From: Planctomycetota bacterium
GTDB lineage: Bacteria; Planctomycetota; Phycisphaerae; Phycisphaerales; SM1A02
Reading direction: 5' to 3'
DNA: 32,231 nt
NCBI GenBank assembly: GCA_024226535.1
Contig: JAAELP010000128.1
Coordinates: 1 to 32,231, forward strand
The position numbers were made by a program, and so were the translations under genes. The notes beneath the pieces were generated by a model that did no database searches, was not told the DNA's origin, and was given only the letters and a program-made list of their open reading frames with translations. This document shows positions 7,461-15,730 of this stretch, one piece after another; position 1 is the first letter of the stretch; every line of letters begins with the position of its first letter.

Positions 7461-8338
7461 ACGGCCGGACGTTCGACATGGGCGTCGTGACGGTCCGCGT
7501 GCGGGCCGAGTGCGTCGATGATCTCGAGGACTTCGTGTCCATCTATGGTGATCGCCGGCGACCTGAACCCGACGAAGCCGGCTCGGTGATCACCATGGAC
7601 GTCCGCCGTCGCCGCCGCCTGCCGTTGGGCAGGCCCCGGTACCGGATCCTCGGAGACGGCCGGGAGCTGAGCCAGCCGCGGTGTGCGGCCGAAGTCCTGC
7701 CGTACCTGGAGTGGGGCATCAACCAGCGCGTGATGGACACGCGCGGGGAGTTCCTCCAGGTGCACGCCTCCACGCTCGTGCGTGACGGTTGCGGCGTCGT
7801 GTTCGCCGGCACCTCCGGCAGCGGCAAGTCGACACTCGCCGCGGCCCTGCTCGCCCGTGGCTGGCAGTACCTGTGTGACGAGTTCGCGCTCATCGACACG
7901 CGCACGTTGCACGTGCACCCGTATCCGAAGGCCCTGTGCGTGAAGGCCGGTGGGTTCAGCGTCATGGAGCGCCTCGGCGTTCCGCTCACGTCGCGGGTGT
8001 ACATCAAGTCGTTCAAGGGCGGCGTCCGCTACGTGCGACCGACCGACGTGCGCCCCGACGCCGTCGGCGCGCCGAGCCCGGTGCGACACGTCTTCTTCCC
8101 GGGGTACCACGGGCACGACCGACCTCGCGCGATGGCCGTATCTCCCGCCCAGGCCGTGTTCCGGCTCGCGGGCGAGACCCTGAACCAGTCCGAACACCGG
8201 GCTCGCGGGATCCCTGTGCTCGCCGCGCTCGTGCGACGGGCGACGTGCCACACGCTGGATGCCGGCGATCTCGAGGCGACGTGCGACCTGATCGAGGGCG
8301 TCGTGGCGAGCGAACGAACCAACGGAGACAACCGATGA
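7457..8338 (+). CDS. HprK-like serine kinase-related protein
   Basis: 293 residues, starting at ATG 7457 in an ATGA overlap. It carries the P-loop AGTSGSGKST (117-126) preceded by LQVHASTLV (100-108) and followed by a DEFALID stretch (141-147), the layout of the C-terminal catalytic domain of HPr kinase/phosphorylase and its many truncated relatives. The HPr-binding N-terminal half of true HprK is missing, and no HPr gene is nearby. Short HprK relatives occur next to PqqD-like proteins, including peptide kinases of some lasso-peptide clusters, where a C-terminal Ser is phosphorylated. Here it could phosphorylate the peptide encoded at 6889 (Ser or Thr residues, including the C-terminal Thr), but the sequence does not show that. 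Confidence 0.82.
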   Translation: MNGRTFDMGVVTVRVRAECVDDLEDFVSIYGDRRRPEPDEAGSVITMDVRRRRRLPLGRPRYRILGDGRELSQPRCAAEVLPYLEWGINQRVMDTRGEFLQVHASTLVRDGCGVVFAGTSGSGKSTLAAALLARGWQYLCDEFALIDTRTLHVHPYPKALCVKAGGFSVMERLGVPLTSRVYIKSFKGGVRYVRPTDVRPDAVGAPSPVRHVFFPGYHGHDRPRAMAVSPAQAVFRLAGETLNQSEHRARGIPVLAALVRRATCHTLDAGDLEATCDLIEGVVASERTNGDNR

Positions 8339-9408
8339 CATGGATCACGAAGATGTCGTGCGGCCTTGCGGCGGTCCTCGCCGGCCTGGCGCTCAGCCCG
8401 TGCACGTTCGCGGGTGGTACCCCGACCGACGTGATCATGGCGCCGCAATACAAGAACGCGTACGTTCCCTTCGACCTGGGCGAGATGCAAGGCGTCACCG
8501 GTCCGCTCGGCGGCATCGCGTTCGCACCGGGCGATCCCGACACGCTGCTCGTCGCCGACAACGCCACCGACGCCACCGCCGCGGTGTACGCGGTACCGTT
8601 GATGCGCAACGAATGCGGATGCATCGTCGGCTACGCCGGACCCGCCGTTGCCTATGCCACGACACCGTTCATCGACGGAGGGCTCACGCACGGGCCCGCC
8701 GACGTCCTGCTGTACACGACCTACGACGGCAACACGCTGGGGCAGATTCGATCGGGCAGCACGTCCGCCGATCGGGTCATCGATCTGACCGCGTTGAGCG
8801 TCGCCCCGTCCACCGGCACGATGGCCGTCGTGCCCGCCGGGATGCCGGGAGCCGGTCGCCTCAAGATCGCCTCGTTCGACGCGAGCGCCTGGTACGACGC
8901 GGTGCTCGTCGATGACGGAGCCGGCACGTTCGACGTCACCTCGGTCACGCCGCTCGCCGGGAGCGTGGGACCGGGACCGGAGGGAATCGTCTACGTTCCC
9001 GCGGGTCATCCGCTGTTCCCGGATGGCGGCGTGCTGGTGACGAAGTGGTCCGCGTTCCGCGTCGACGCCTACGACGTGGACGCCGTCGGCGACCCGGTGA
9101 TCGCCACGGAGCGCATCTTCGTCGAGCAGCTCAGTGGCGCCGAGGGAGCGTGCATGGACCCGGTAAGCGGGGACTTTGTCTTCTCGACCCTCTGGTTCCT
9201 CGATCGCGTGGTCGTGATCCGAGCCAAGGGCGAGTGCGCCGCGGACCTTGCCCCGCCCGGTGGCAACGGCACCGTGGATTTCGGCGACTACCTGGCCCTG
9301 CTGTCACAGTTCGGCCAGTCGTGCACGCCCGCCGATCTCAACCTCGACGGCGCCGTGGACTTCGGCGACGTGTTCGTGCTCTTCGGGAGCTGGGGTCCGT
9401 GCCCGTAG
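8335..9408 (+). CDS. Secreted beta-propeller-like protein with planctomycete dockerin-like tail
   Basis: 357 residues, starting at ATG 8335 (ATGA overlap). A Sec signal peptide is visible: positively charged start, then CGLAAVLAGLALSPCTFA-G. The body (about 30-300) has repeated short segments such as LGGIAFAPGDPDTLLVADNA, GPEGIVYVPAGHP and EGACMDPVSGDFVFST, which look like blades of a beta-propeller of the kind found in extracellular binding proteins. The last 55 residues contain two Ca-binding-like repeats, GNGTVDFGDYLALLSQFG and LNLDGAVDFGDVFVLFGSWG. These dockerin-type tails are frequent on exported planctomycete proteins and may anchor them in or on the envelope. As last gene of the operon it may bind, present or transport the peptide, or sense it. 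Its stop lies one base from the stop of the convergent polysaccharide cluster. Confidence 0.8.
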   Translation: MTWITKMSCGLAAVLAGLALSPCTFAGGTPTDVIMAPQYKNAYVPFDLGEMQGVTGPLGGIAFAPGDPDTLLVADNATDATAAVYAVPLMRNECGCIVGYAGPAVAYATTPFIDGGLTHGPADVLLYTTYDGNTLGQIRSGSTSADRVIDLTALSVAPSTGTMAVVPAGMPGAGRLKIASFDASAWYDAVLVDDGAGTFDVTSVTPLAGSVGPGPEGIVYVPAGHPLFPDGGVLVTKWSAFRVDAYDVDAVGDPVIATERIFVEQLSGAEGACMDPVSGDFVFSTLWFLDRVVVIRAKGECAADLAPPGGNGTVDFGDYLALLSQFGQSCTPADLNLDGAVDFGDVFVLFGSWGPCP

Positions 9409-9409
9409 A

Positions 9410-10834
9410 TCAACCCCCGCGTCCGAACAGCACGACGCGCACCGTTTGCAGCAGGATCCACGCGTCCAGCCGCCACGAACGCCTCCGCACGTACTCGAGG
9501 TCGTAGCGAATCCATTCCTGGAAGTCGACCTGCGGGGCGCGGGTGCGGCGGACCTGCCACAGGCCGGTGATCCCGGGGCGAACGCTGAGCCGCGCGTCGC
9601 GCCACGCGGTGCAGACGCGGTTCTCGCGCTCCGGGCTCGGACGCGGGCCGATCACGCTCATCTGTCCGAGCAGCACGTTGACGAACTGCGGCAGCTCGTC
9701 GAGGTGCAGGCGACGAAGAAGACGCCCGCAGCGCAGGATGCGCGGATCGTCCCGGAGATTGACCTGGGGCCCGTCGCAGAGGTTGCGATCGGCGAACGCG
9801 CCCTGCAACTGCTCGGCGAACCGGTGCATCGTGCGGAACTTGTAGCACTCGAAGGAGCGTCCGCCGAGCGTCTGGCGCGTGTGCGAGAAGAAGAACGGTC
9901 GCCCGTCCTCGAGCCAGATCGACAGGATGATCAGCGGCAGCAGCGGCGCCGTGACGAGCAACGCGAGCACGCTGAACACAACGTCGAACAGACGCGTGCC
10001 GGCGATGAGCGCCGGGCGCCGACGACGGGGCCCGGGAAGCGGGAGCGGGGCGGTCGGTGCGGAGCCGAGCTCGGGGACCGGTACGACGTCCTCAAGCACG
10101 CCGGGGCCGAGCACGACCTGGCCGCGGCCGAGTTGAACGCCGGCGCCGACCCAGACCGGGCCGACGAAGCGCACGCGGCGATCGACGGCCGCGCTGCGAT
10201 GAACGTGGATGCCGGGGCGCGGCTGCGAGACGTCCGCGGTGAGGGGATCGGTGACGTGGCGCCCGCCGAGCAGCGCTCGCAGGCACTCTCGGCGATCGTC
10301 ATCGTCGCCGGCGTCCAGCAGCCGGCCGGCGTGCTCGACGCAGCGCCAACCGGCCAGGCCGGCGGCCACGCGCACGGCGCGACGCGCGGCGTCCTCGTCG
10401 CCGGCATGTCGCCACGCGAGGGCCACGAGCGGATCGCGTGTGAAGAGCACCTCGCCGGCGTGGGTGCTCGTCGTCGTCTTCGGTCGCGCCTGCACGAACC
10501 GGCCACTGGCGTCGGTGTCGACGTGCTCCACGACGGAGTCGTCCGCTCCGTGAGGTGGTCTGAGCTGCATGCAGAGCACCTGCGGACTCGTCGACGTCAG
10601 GCGGCGCGCGGGTTCGGGGATCTCCATGCATGCCAGCGTGTCACGCGGGATCAACAGGAACAGCGCATCGCGTTCCCAGCGCACGAAGCCGGCGCCCGGT
10701 CGAACGACCTCGACGCCGCGCCCGGCCCACGCGCGGTCGTGGAGGTCCGGCGCGTCGAGACCCCAGACGCTCGCGGCACCGGGATCGCTGCGGGGGATGG
10801 TGATGTGCAGCGGGCGGGCGGGAGCGACGGTCAT
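9410..10834 (-). CDS. Initiating polyprenyl-phosphate sugar transferase with an unusual N-terminal half
   Basis: 474 residues from ATG 10834 (ATGA overlap with the gene before it). Residues 280-474 are a bacterial sugar transferase (PF02397): a membrane helix at about 283-307, KFRTM (332-336), LDELPQF (378-384), SVIGPRP (393-399) and RPGITGLWQV (419-428). This enzyme would transfer the first sugar-1-phosphate to undecaprenyl phosphate at the inner face of the membrane. Instead of the usual four-helix membrane and CoA-binding-like domain, the N-terminal 270 residues are soluble. They include a short left-handed beta-helix-like run (about 207-247: GIHVHRSAAV, VWVGAGVQLG) resembling the tails of NDP-sugar pyrophosphorylases. 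It is the last gene of the minus cluster. Confidence 0.9.
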   Translation of the reverse strand: MTVAPARPLHITIPRSDPGAASVWGLDAPDLHDRAWAGRGVEVVRPGAGFVRWERDALFLLIPRDTLACMEIPEPARRLTSTSPQVLCMQLRPPHGADDSVVEHVDTDASGRFVQARPKTTTSTHAGEVLFTRDPLVALAWRHAGDEDAARRAVRVAAGLAGWRCVEHAGRLLDAGDDDDRRECLRALLGGRHVTDPLTADVSQPRPGIHVHRSAAVDRRVRFVGPVWVGAGVQLGRGQVVLGPGVLEDVVPVPELGSAPTAPLPLPGPRRRRPALIAGTRLFDVVFSVLALLVTAPLLPLIILSIWLEDGRPFFFSHTRQTLGGRSFECYKFRTMHRFAEQLQGAFADRNLCDGPQVNLRDDPRILRCGRLLRRLHLDELPQFVNVLLGQMSVIGPRPSPERENRVCTAWRDARLSVRPGITGLWQVRRTRAPQVDFQEWIRYDLEYVRRRSWRLDAWILLQTVRVVLFGRGG

Positions 10835-12873
10835 GCGGCGCGCCTCCGCTCCGGCTCGGCCGGGAACGGATAGCCCGCGTCGTCGTTCTCCGACGGGGTG
10901 AACGCCGGAACGAACGGGGCGGGCGCCCCGGGGCCATGATCTCCCTTGGTGACCGGCCCGATGTCCTCGGCGCCGGCCCGGTTGAAGACGAACCCGGCGA
11001 CCTGCGCGCCGAACCGCTCCAGCCGCGTGAGCGCCTCGCGAACGAGCGCGAGACGCTGGTGACGGGTGACCATGAGGATCACGCGGTCGGCCACGCCCGC
11101 GATGAGGCACGCCTCCACGCTCTCGGCCACGGGGCCGGTGTCGACGATGATCGTGTCGAACCGCTCCCGCGCGGCGGCCAGCACTTCGAGCACGGTGCTG
11201 CGCGAGAGGTCGCCGCGGCCGTCGGGCGTCAGCGCCTCGATCGTGAGATCCGCCGGGCACCCGTCGTCGGCGCCGAATCCGTGACTCAGGCTCGGCCGCG
11301 TCACGTCGCCGTCGATGATGAGCGTCCGTCGTCCCGCCGAGGCGAACGACGTGCCGAGCGCGACGGCGAAGCTGGTGCGTCCTTCGCCCCTCGCGCAACC
11401 GGTGATCGCGAGGACGGGATGGGTATCGACGCGGAACTCCAGCAGGTTGCGGATCTGGTTGACGGCGGATGACGCGCGGTGCGGACCGGACGCACCAAGC
11501 TCCGCCACGTCGGGCAGGACGCCGATCACGTCGACGCCTTCGCGGGCGCGAGCCAGTTCGTCGGCGAAGCGAGCGCGTCGATCGACCAGCCCCAGCAGGA
11601 ACACGAGCCCGATTCCCATGGCCACGCCGCACAACGCGCCGCCGACGGCGAGCTTCGCCCGATGGTCGTATGTGGGTGAGACCGGGCGCTCGCCCCAGGC
11701 GGCGATGGTGATCCGGTTCGGCTTGCCGGCGCGAGCTTCGAGCTGGAGTTCGTCCAACCTTCGGCGGGTTGCGTGAAGCTGCTCCCCGATGGTGTCGGAG
11801 CGGTCGGTGAGGGCGGCGACGGCCACCTGCTGCGCCCCGAGGACGTTGAGCTCGGCCAGGATCTCCGATCGCGTCGCCAGCGCTCGCTCCAGCCGCCGGT
11901 CGACGGGCGCTTCGATTGCGGCCGTCTCGTCACCGAGGCCCGCCTGGAGTCGACGCAACGCCTGGACGGCGGTCAGGTGAACCTCGATCTCGTGCATTGC
12001 CGGATGCGCGGGCCGGAACTTCGTGCGCAAGGCGGCGCGGGTCGCCAGCAGCTCGATCTCGCGCCGGCGGAGCTGCTCGGCCTCGTCGCCGGTGTCGATC
12101 GGAGCATCGGCTTCGAGGGTCGCGTTGCCGCGCAGCTCGCTGATCCGCCGATCGAGCGAGAGCAGCTCGTCCACGCGCGTCGCGTGCATGCGTTCGATGC
12201 CGTCGGCGCCGTATTGCCCGGAGCGTTCCAGGATCTCCGCCCGCAGGTCGCGCAAGTCCTGCTCCAGGGCGCGCTCGCGGGCGAGGAGCGTCTGCTCCTT
12301 CTCCATCCGTGACAGCCCTTCGGCGGCGCCCGGGCTTCTCTCGAACTCGGCGAGGATCGCGTTGACCGCCACGTGCGCCATCGCCGGGTCGGGATGCACG
12401 ACCGAGACGGCGATCAGGTTCTCGCGTCGTCCTCGCTTCGCCATGAGCGCTCGCTGAAGCTCGGCCACGCCTTCAGGAGCGTCGGGCCAGCCGACGGCTC
12501 GCATCTCGGGGCGCGCGAGCGCCGCGTCGAGGATCGCCCGGCTCTGGAGCACCTGCTCCTGGGCGGAGACGAGGGCGTCGAACATCGGCGGCGTCTTGTT
12601 CTCCTGGCTGTTGTAGAGGATCGGGGAGCGCGCGGCGTCGATGCGCACGAGGCCTCGGCTCATGTACTTGGCCGGCTTGGCGTTGAACCCCACGATCGCG
12701 CCGATCACCGCGAGCGTCAGGCCGAGACCGACAGCGAGCCGGTACCGGCCACGCAGGGCGCGCAGCAACAGACGCAGCGGCGCCTCGGCCACGGTGTCGT
12801 TCGCGCCATCCGCGACGATCTCGTAGCGAAGCTCGGAAGGGCTCGGGCGGATGTTGTAAGGGCCGTTGGTCAT
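10831..12873 (-). CDS. Wzc/GumC-like polysaccharide co-polymerase with altered BY-kinase P-loop
   Basis: 680 residues. ATG 12873 overlaps the upstream stop (ATGA); a GTG two codons earlier (12879) is also possible. Transmembrane segments at about 45-63 and 409-429 flank a long alpha-helical periplasmic region, as in chain-length regulators (Wzz family). The cytoplasmic part resembles bacterial tyrosine kinases: ITGCARGEGRTS (490-501), Walker A' LIIDGDVTRPS (518-528) and TIIVDTGP (574-581). The P-loop Lys (normally GEGKT/S) is Arg499, encoded CGC, and the C-terminus has no cluster of tyrosines, only one Tyr near the end. So the domain may bind nucleotide weakly or serve a structural role. It should control polymer length and export with the polymerase encoded at 17349. 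It ends in ERRRAA, the locus-wide C-terminal motif. Confidence 0.9.
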   Translation of the reverse strand: MTNGPYNIRPSPSELRYEIVADGANDTVAEAPLRLLLRALRGRYRLAVGLGLTLAVIGAIVGFNAKPAKYMSRGLVRIDAARSPILYNSQENKTPPMFDALVSAQEQVLQSRAILDAALARPEMRAVGWPDAPEGVAELQRALMAKRGRRENLIAVSVVHPDPAMAHVAVNAILAEFERSPGAAEGLSRMEKEQTLLARERALEQDLRDLRAEILERSGQYGADGIERMHATRVDELLSLDRRISELRGNATLEADAPIDTGDEAEQLRRREIELLATRAALRTKFRPAHPAMHEIEVHLTAVQALRRLQAGLGDETAAIEAPVDRRLERALATRSEILAELNVLGAQQVAVAALTDRSDTIGEQLHATRRRLDELQLEARAGKPNRITIAAWGERPVSPTYDHRAKLAVGGALCGVAMGIGLVFLLGLVDRRARFADELARAREGVDVIGVLPDVAELGASGPHRASSAVNQIRNLLEFRVDTHPVLAITGCARGEGRTSFAVALGTSFASAGRRTLIIDGDVTRPSLSHGFGADDGCPADLTIEALTPDGRGDLSRSTVLEVLAAARERFDTIIVDTGPVAESVEACLIAGVADRVILMVTRHQRLALVREALTRLERFGAQVAGFVFNRAGAEDIGPVTKGDHGPGAPAPFVPAFTPSENDDAGYPFPAEPERRRAA

Positions 12874-15164
12874 GCGCACGCCGGCTCCTCACCCGCCACC
12901 GGCCGCGGGCCGGGCACGACGGTCTCGATGAGCTCGGCGCCGGCGTCTACCGACGCGCCTTCGCAGACCAGGCTGCGCACCACGAGCGCGTTCGCGTGCA
13001 CGACCGACCCCGGCATGAGGATCGAGTCGACGACGGTCGCCCCCGGGCCGATCATGGCGCCCGGACACACGACGGTCGCGCCGATCGATCCGCCTTCGGG
13101 CACGACCGTGCACCGCGGTTCGAGGTCGTCGGCGAGCGCGGGCGCCACGTCGCCGGCGATGCAGGCGGCGTGGAGGAACTGGCGGCTCGTGCGTAGCGGC
13201 AGGAGCCCCGGCTCCGGCAGCCGGTGCACGATGATCGTGGCACCGGCGCGGGTCATCCGCGCCAGCCACTGCTCGCGCAGGTCCACGAAGCCGACCTCGG
13301 GCACGTCACGCAGCGCGCCGCAACGGATCACGTATGCGCCGGCGAAGGTGTCGTCGGGGTTCACGACGACGGTGATGTCGGCGCCGCGGGCGGCATGCTC
13401 GCGGAGCGCGTCGGACAGGGGCGCCTCGGCGCTGCGCGCGGCCTCGACGACGAGGACGTGGGCGTCGGGCGGGGACGCGCGGCAGACGTCGCCGAGCACG
13501 CCGGCGGGCCCGCGCAGCGGTCGGGGCTCGTACGCGATGTCTACGTTCGCGTCACCGCGGGCGGTGGCGGTCGCCTGGCCGAGGCTGTGCACGATACGAA
13601 CGGGCAGGGGGCAACCGGTGGCGGACTCGATCTCGCGCACGCGGGCGAGCCAGCGATCGAGGACGGTGTCCCCGGACGTGAGCCACAGGTCGAGCACGTG
13701 ACGCCCGGCGTCCTGCGCGAGCGGCGGCAGACGCAGGCCGCCGGCGAGGACGACGCACGACGCCAGCGTCGGCAGCGCTCTCGTATCGGCGACGTCGGTG
13801 ATCCGCGTATCGTCGTCTCGGCCCAGCCGGGTGCCGTGGTCTCGGCGCAGCCGAGGCTGCGCGGGTTCGGACGTCGCCTCGGACGCGGCCTTACCTTCGG
13901 CAAGACCGCGGCACCCGTCATTCTCGAGACCACAAGACCCGTCTTGGTCAAGACCACGGGACCCGTCGTGGGTCCCGGCGATCGGCGTACAGCGTGCCGC
14001 GAGCGTCCCGAGGACCGTCCGTGCCTGGTCGGCCCACGTCTGGTTGCGCACGAGCGCCTGCGCGGCGGCGTCGTCATGCGGCCGGGCGATCGCCTCGCGC
14101 ACCGCCGCCGCGAAGGCCGGCGCATCCGTGGCGACGCGCACGTGCCCGCGGTACCGATCCAGCTCGGGAAACTCCGTCGTCACGACCGGGCGTCCGGTGG
14201 CGAGGTACTCCTTGAGCTTCACCGGGTTGCACGCCTCGATCCACGGGGAGCGTCGCCACGGCATGAGCAGCACGTCGCACGCCGCCATGTAGCGGTGCAC
14301 CTCGCCGAACGGGCGTTGCCCGAGCCAGTGCACGTTGGGAAGCGGGCACCAGTGTCGCGGGAGCGAGCACGCTCCGACGAGCAGGAACTGGATGTCGGGC
14401 AGGTCCCGCGCCACGCGTACGAACAGCTCCGGATCGAACGTGTGCCCGTCGATGCCGCCGACGAAGCCCGCCCGCGGCCGGGCGATTCCGGCGAGATCAT
14501 TCGGCTCCGACTCCGCGCCGGCGCCGGCGGCCTCGAAGCGAGCGGCGTCGATCCCGTGATCGAGGCGAAGCGCGGCGGCGCACTGCGGCGCCTCGCGCGC
14601 GTGAAGGAAGCGCGAGCAGAAGATCGTGAGGTCCGAGCGCGCCTTCAGCCAACTGTCGTAGCGCGCGATCTGCTCGGCGTCCACGTTGGCGAAGCACTCG
14701 TAGCGGTCCGTGCGCTGGTACACGACCTGGACCGGGTCGAGCGCGTCGACGACCTCCGCCGCCGTCGGGCACGCCACCCACACGAGCGGGCGCGTGATGC
14801 CCTGGCGCTCCGCCGCGCGACGCACCGCGCGGGCGAGCAGGGGCCGCGTGAGCCGAATGCCGAGCCGTCCGGGAAGGGCGATGGGCGTGAGCACGTTGAG
14901 CGTGGGGCTCGCGCGAACGAGACCACGACGCACGCTGCGCAGCTTGCGGCGGACACGGGAGACGAACATCCGGCCTTCGCGCGGGCGCGGGATCCGCATA
15001 CCCAGCGAGTTGACGTACAGCACCGGTACGTGCGCCTGAAGCTCACGCATCATCTGCATGTCGAAGTGACCACGGTTGTGGTACCACCAGTCCTCACCGC
15101 CGAAGCAGATGATGCCGTCGAAGCCGGTGGCCTCCGGGTCGGGATGGTCGGGACGCGTGATCAT
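12870..15164 (-). CDS. Glycosyltransferase (GT4-like) fused to a degenerate nucleotidyltransferase/left-handed beta-helix domain
   Basis: 764 residues from ATG 15164. Residues about 15-395 form a GT-B glycosyltransferase: FVGGIDGHTFDPEL (234-247), NVHWLGQRPFGEVHRYMAAC (277-296), then EACNPVKLKEYLATGRPVV (310-328), typical of the GT1/GT4 nucleotide-sugar site. A low-complexity linker (396-465) includes three octapeptide repeats. Residues 467-764 resemble an NDP-sugar pyrophosphorylase with hexapeptide repeats at the end (CTVVPEGGSIGATVVCPGAM and on, 685-750). Its signature region reads VVLAGGLRLPPL rather than LAGGxGTRLxPLT, and no clear catalytic Asp pair is visible, so catalysis by this half is doubtful. 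The protein may couple sugar supply or sensing to transfer. It lies between the Alg13-like gene and the chain-length gene. Confidence 0.82.
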   Translation of the reverse strand: MITRPDHPDPEATGFDGIICFGGEDWWYHNRGHFDMQMMRELQAHVPVLYVNSLGMRIPRPREGRMFVSRVRRKLRSVRRGLVRASPTLNVLTPIALPGRLGIRLTRPLLARAVRRAAERQGITRPLVWVACPTAAEVVDALDPVQVVYQRTDRYECFANVDAEQIARYDSWLKARSDLTIFCSRFLHAREAPQCAAALRLDHGIDAARFEAAGAGAESEPNDLAGIARPRAGFVGGIDGHTFDPELFVRVARDLPDIQFLLVGACSLPRHWCPLPNVHWLGQRPFGEVHRYMAACDVLLMPWRRSPWIEACNPVKLKEYLATGRPVVTTEFPELDRYRGHVRVATDAPAFAAAVREAIARPHDDAAAQALVRNQTWADQARTVLGTLAARCTPIAGTHDGSRGLDQDGSCGLENDGCRGLAEGKAASEATSEPAQPRLRRDHGTRLGRDDDTRITDVADTRALPTLASCVVLAGGLRLPPLAQDAGRHVLDLWLTSGDTVLDRWLARVREIESATGCPLPVRIVHSLGQATATARGDANVDIAYEPRPLRGPAGVLGDVCRASPPDAHVLVVEAARSAEAPLSDALREHAARGADITVVVNPDDTFAGAYVIRCGALRDVPEVGFVDLREQWLARMTRAGATIIVHRLPEPGLLPLRTSRQFLHAACIAGDVAPALADDLEPRCTVVPEGGSIGATVVCPGAMIGPGATVVDSILMPGSVVHANALVVRSLVCEGASVDAGAELIETVVPGPRPVAGEEPACA
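13896..13967 (-). repeat. Three 24-bp tandem repeats in a linker
   Basis: Three 24-base units (13896-13919, 13920-13943, 13944-13967) encode octapeptides of the form D/N-G-S/C-R/C-G-L-x-x: DGSRGLDQ, DGSCGLEN and DGCRGLAE. They lie in the linker between the two halves of the fusion protein encoded at 12870-15164. Repeats like these change copy number easily and would alter linker length. Confidence 0.8.
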
Positions 15165-15169
15165 GATCG

Positions 15170-15730
15170 TCAGGCGGCGCGCCTCCTGTCGTGGCGAGCG
15201 TCAATCCGGCCGATCACGTCGGACGGGGCGGCGGTTTCGAGGTCGTCGACGTCCGGAACGACGCCGATGAAGCGACGAAGCGCGGTGATCAGATCCTCCG
15301 ACGCGTGCGGGCCGATCTGCTTCGGCGGGGTGAGCTGCCCGACGCGGTCGAGGATGCCGAACAGCTCGCCCTCGTTCCAGGCCACGGTGATCCCCGCGGT
15401 GTCGGCGAGCGACGTTGCGGTCGCGACCTGGTGGTCGTTGCGGGTCTCTCGCAACGCTCCGCGCCGCGGCAGGATGACGACCGGGCGCGCGAACGCGAGC
15501 GCGGTCAGGATCGTGCCCATGCCGGCGTGGGTGACCACGGCCGAGCACGACGCGAGACGCGCGCGAAAATCCCGGGGGTCGAGGAACGGCGCGTGGTCGA
15601 TGTGCGCGGGAGCGAAGTCCGTGTCGCCGATCTGCGCGAACGCGTCCGTGCGCCCGCATCGGCCGGCCCACGCATCGATCGTTCGCACGAGGCGGTCGAA
15701 CGGCATCTGCATTCCAACGGTGACGAGCAT
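15170..15730 (-). CDS. Alg13/PssE-like catalytic subunit of a two-part glycosyltransferase
   Basis: 186 residues from ATG 15730, overlapping the upstream stop by one base (TGATG). It corresponds to the C-terminal half of family GT28 (PF04101): MLVTVGMQMPFDRL at the start, VVTHAGMGTILTALAFARPV (65-84) and ILPRRGALRETRNDHQ (86-101), which carry the nucleotide-sugar binding loop. In Alg13/Alg14, CpsF/CpsG and PssE/PssD pairs this subunit binds the UDP-sugar while the membrane partner holds the acceptor lipid. The partner is the gene immediately upstream (15730-16194). It ends in RRRAA, part of the shared C-terminal motif. Confidence 0.88.
   Translation of the reverse strand: MLVTVGMQMPFDRLVRTIDAWAGRCGRTDAFAQIGDTDFAPAHIDHAPFLDPRDFRARLASCSAVVTHAGMGTILTALAFARPVVILPRRGALRETRNDHQVATATSLADTAGITVAWNEGELFGILDRVGQLTPPKQIGPHASEDLITALRRFIGVVPDVDDLETAAPSDVIGRIDARHDRRRAA

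Noticed and set aside
5530..8338. Repeated 4-base overlaps as possible frameshifts
   Set aside because: Each downstream frame begins with a start codon and a complete domain, so these are normal coupled junctions rather than broken genes.
9232..9408. Cellulosomal dockerin
   Set aside because: The repeats resemble dockerins but no cohesin or glycoside hydrolase is nearby; such tails are general in exported planctomycete proteins.
9410..11632. Long N-terminal extension of the sugar transferase frame beyond 10834
   Set aside because: The extension is Arg-rich and overlaps the kinase-like gene; ATG 10834 with an ATGA overlap is the natural start.
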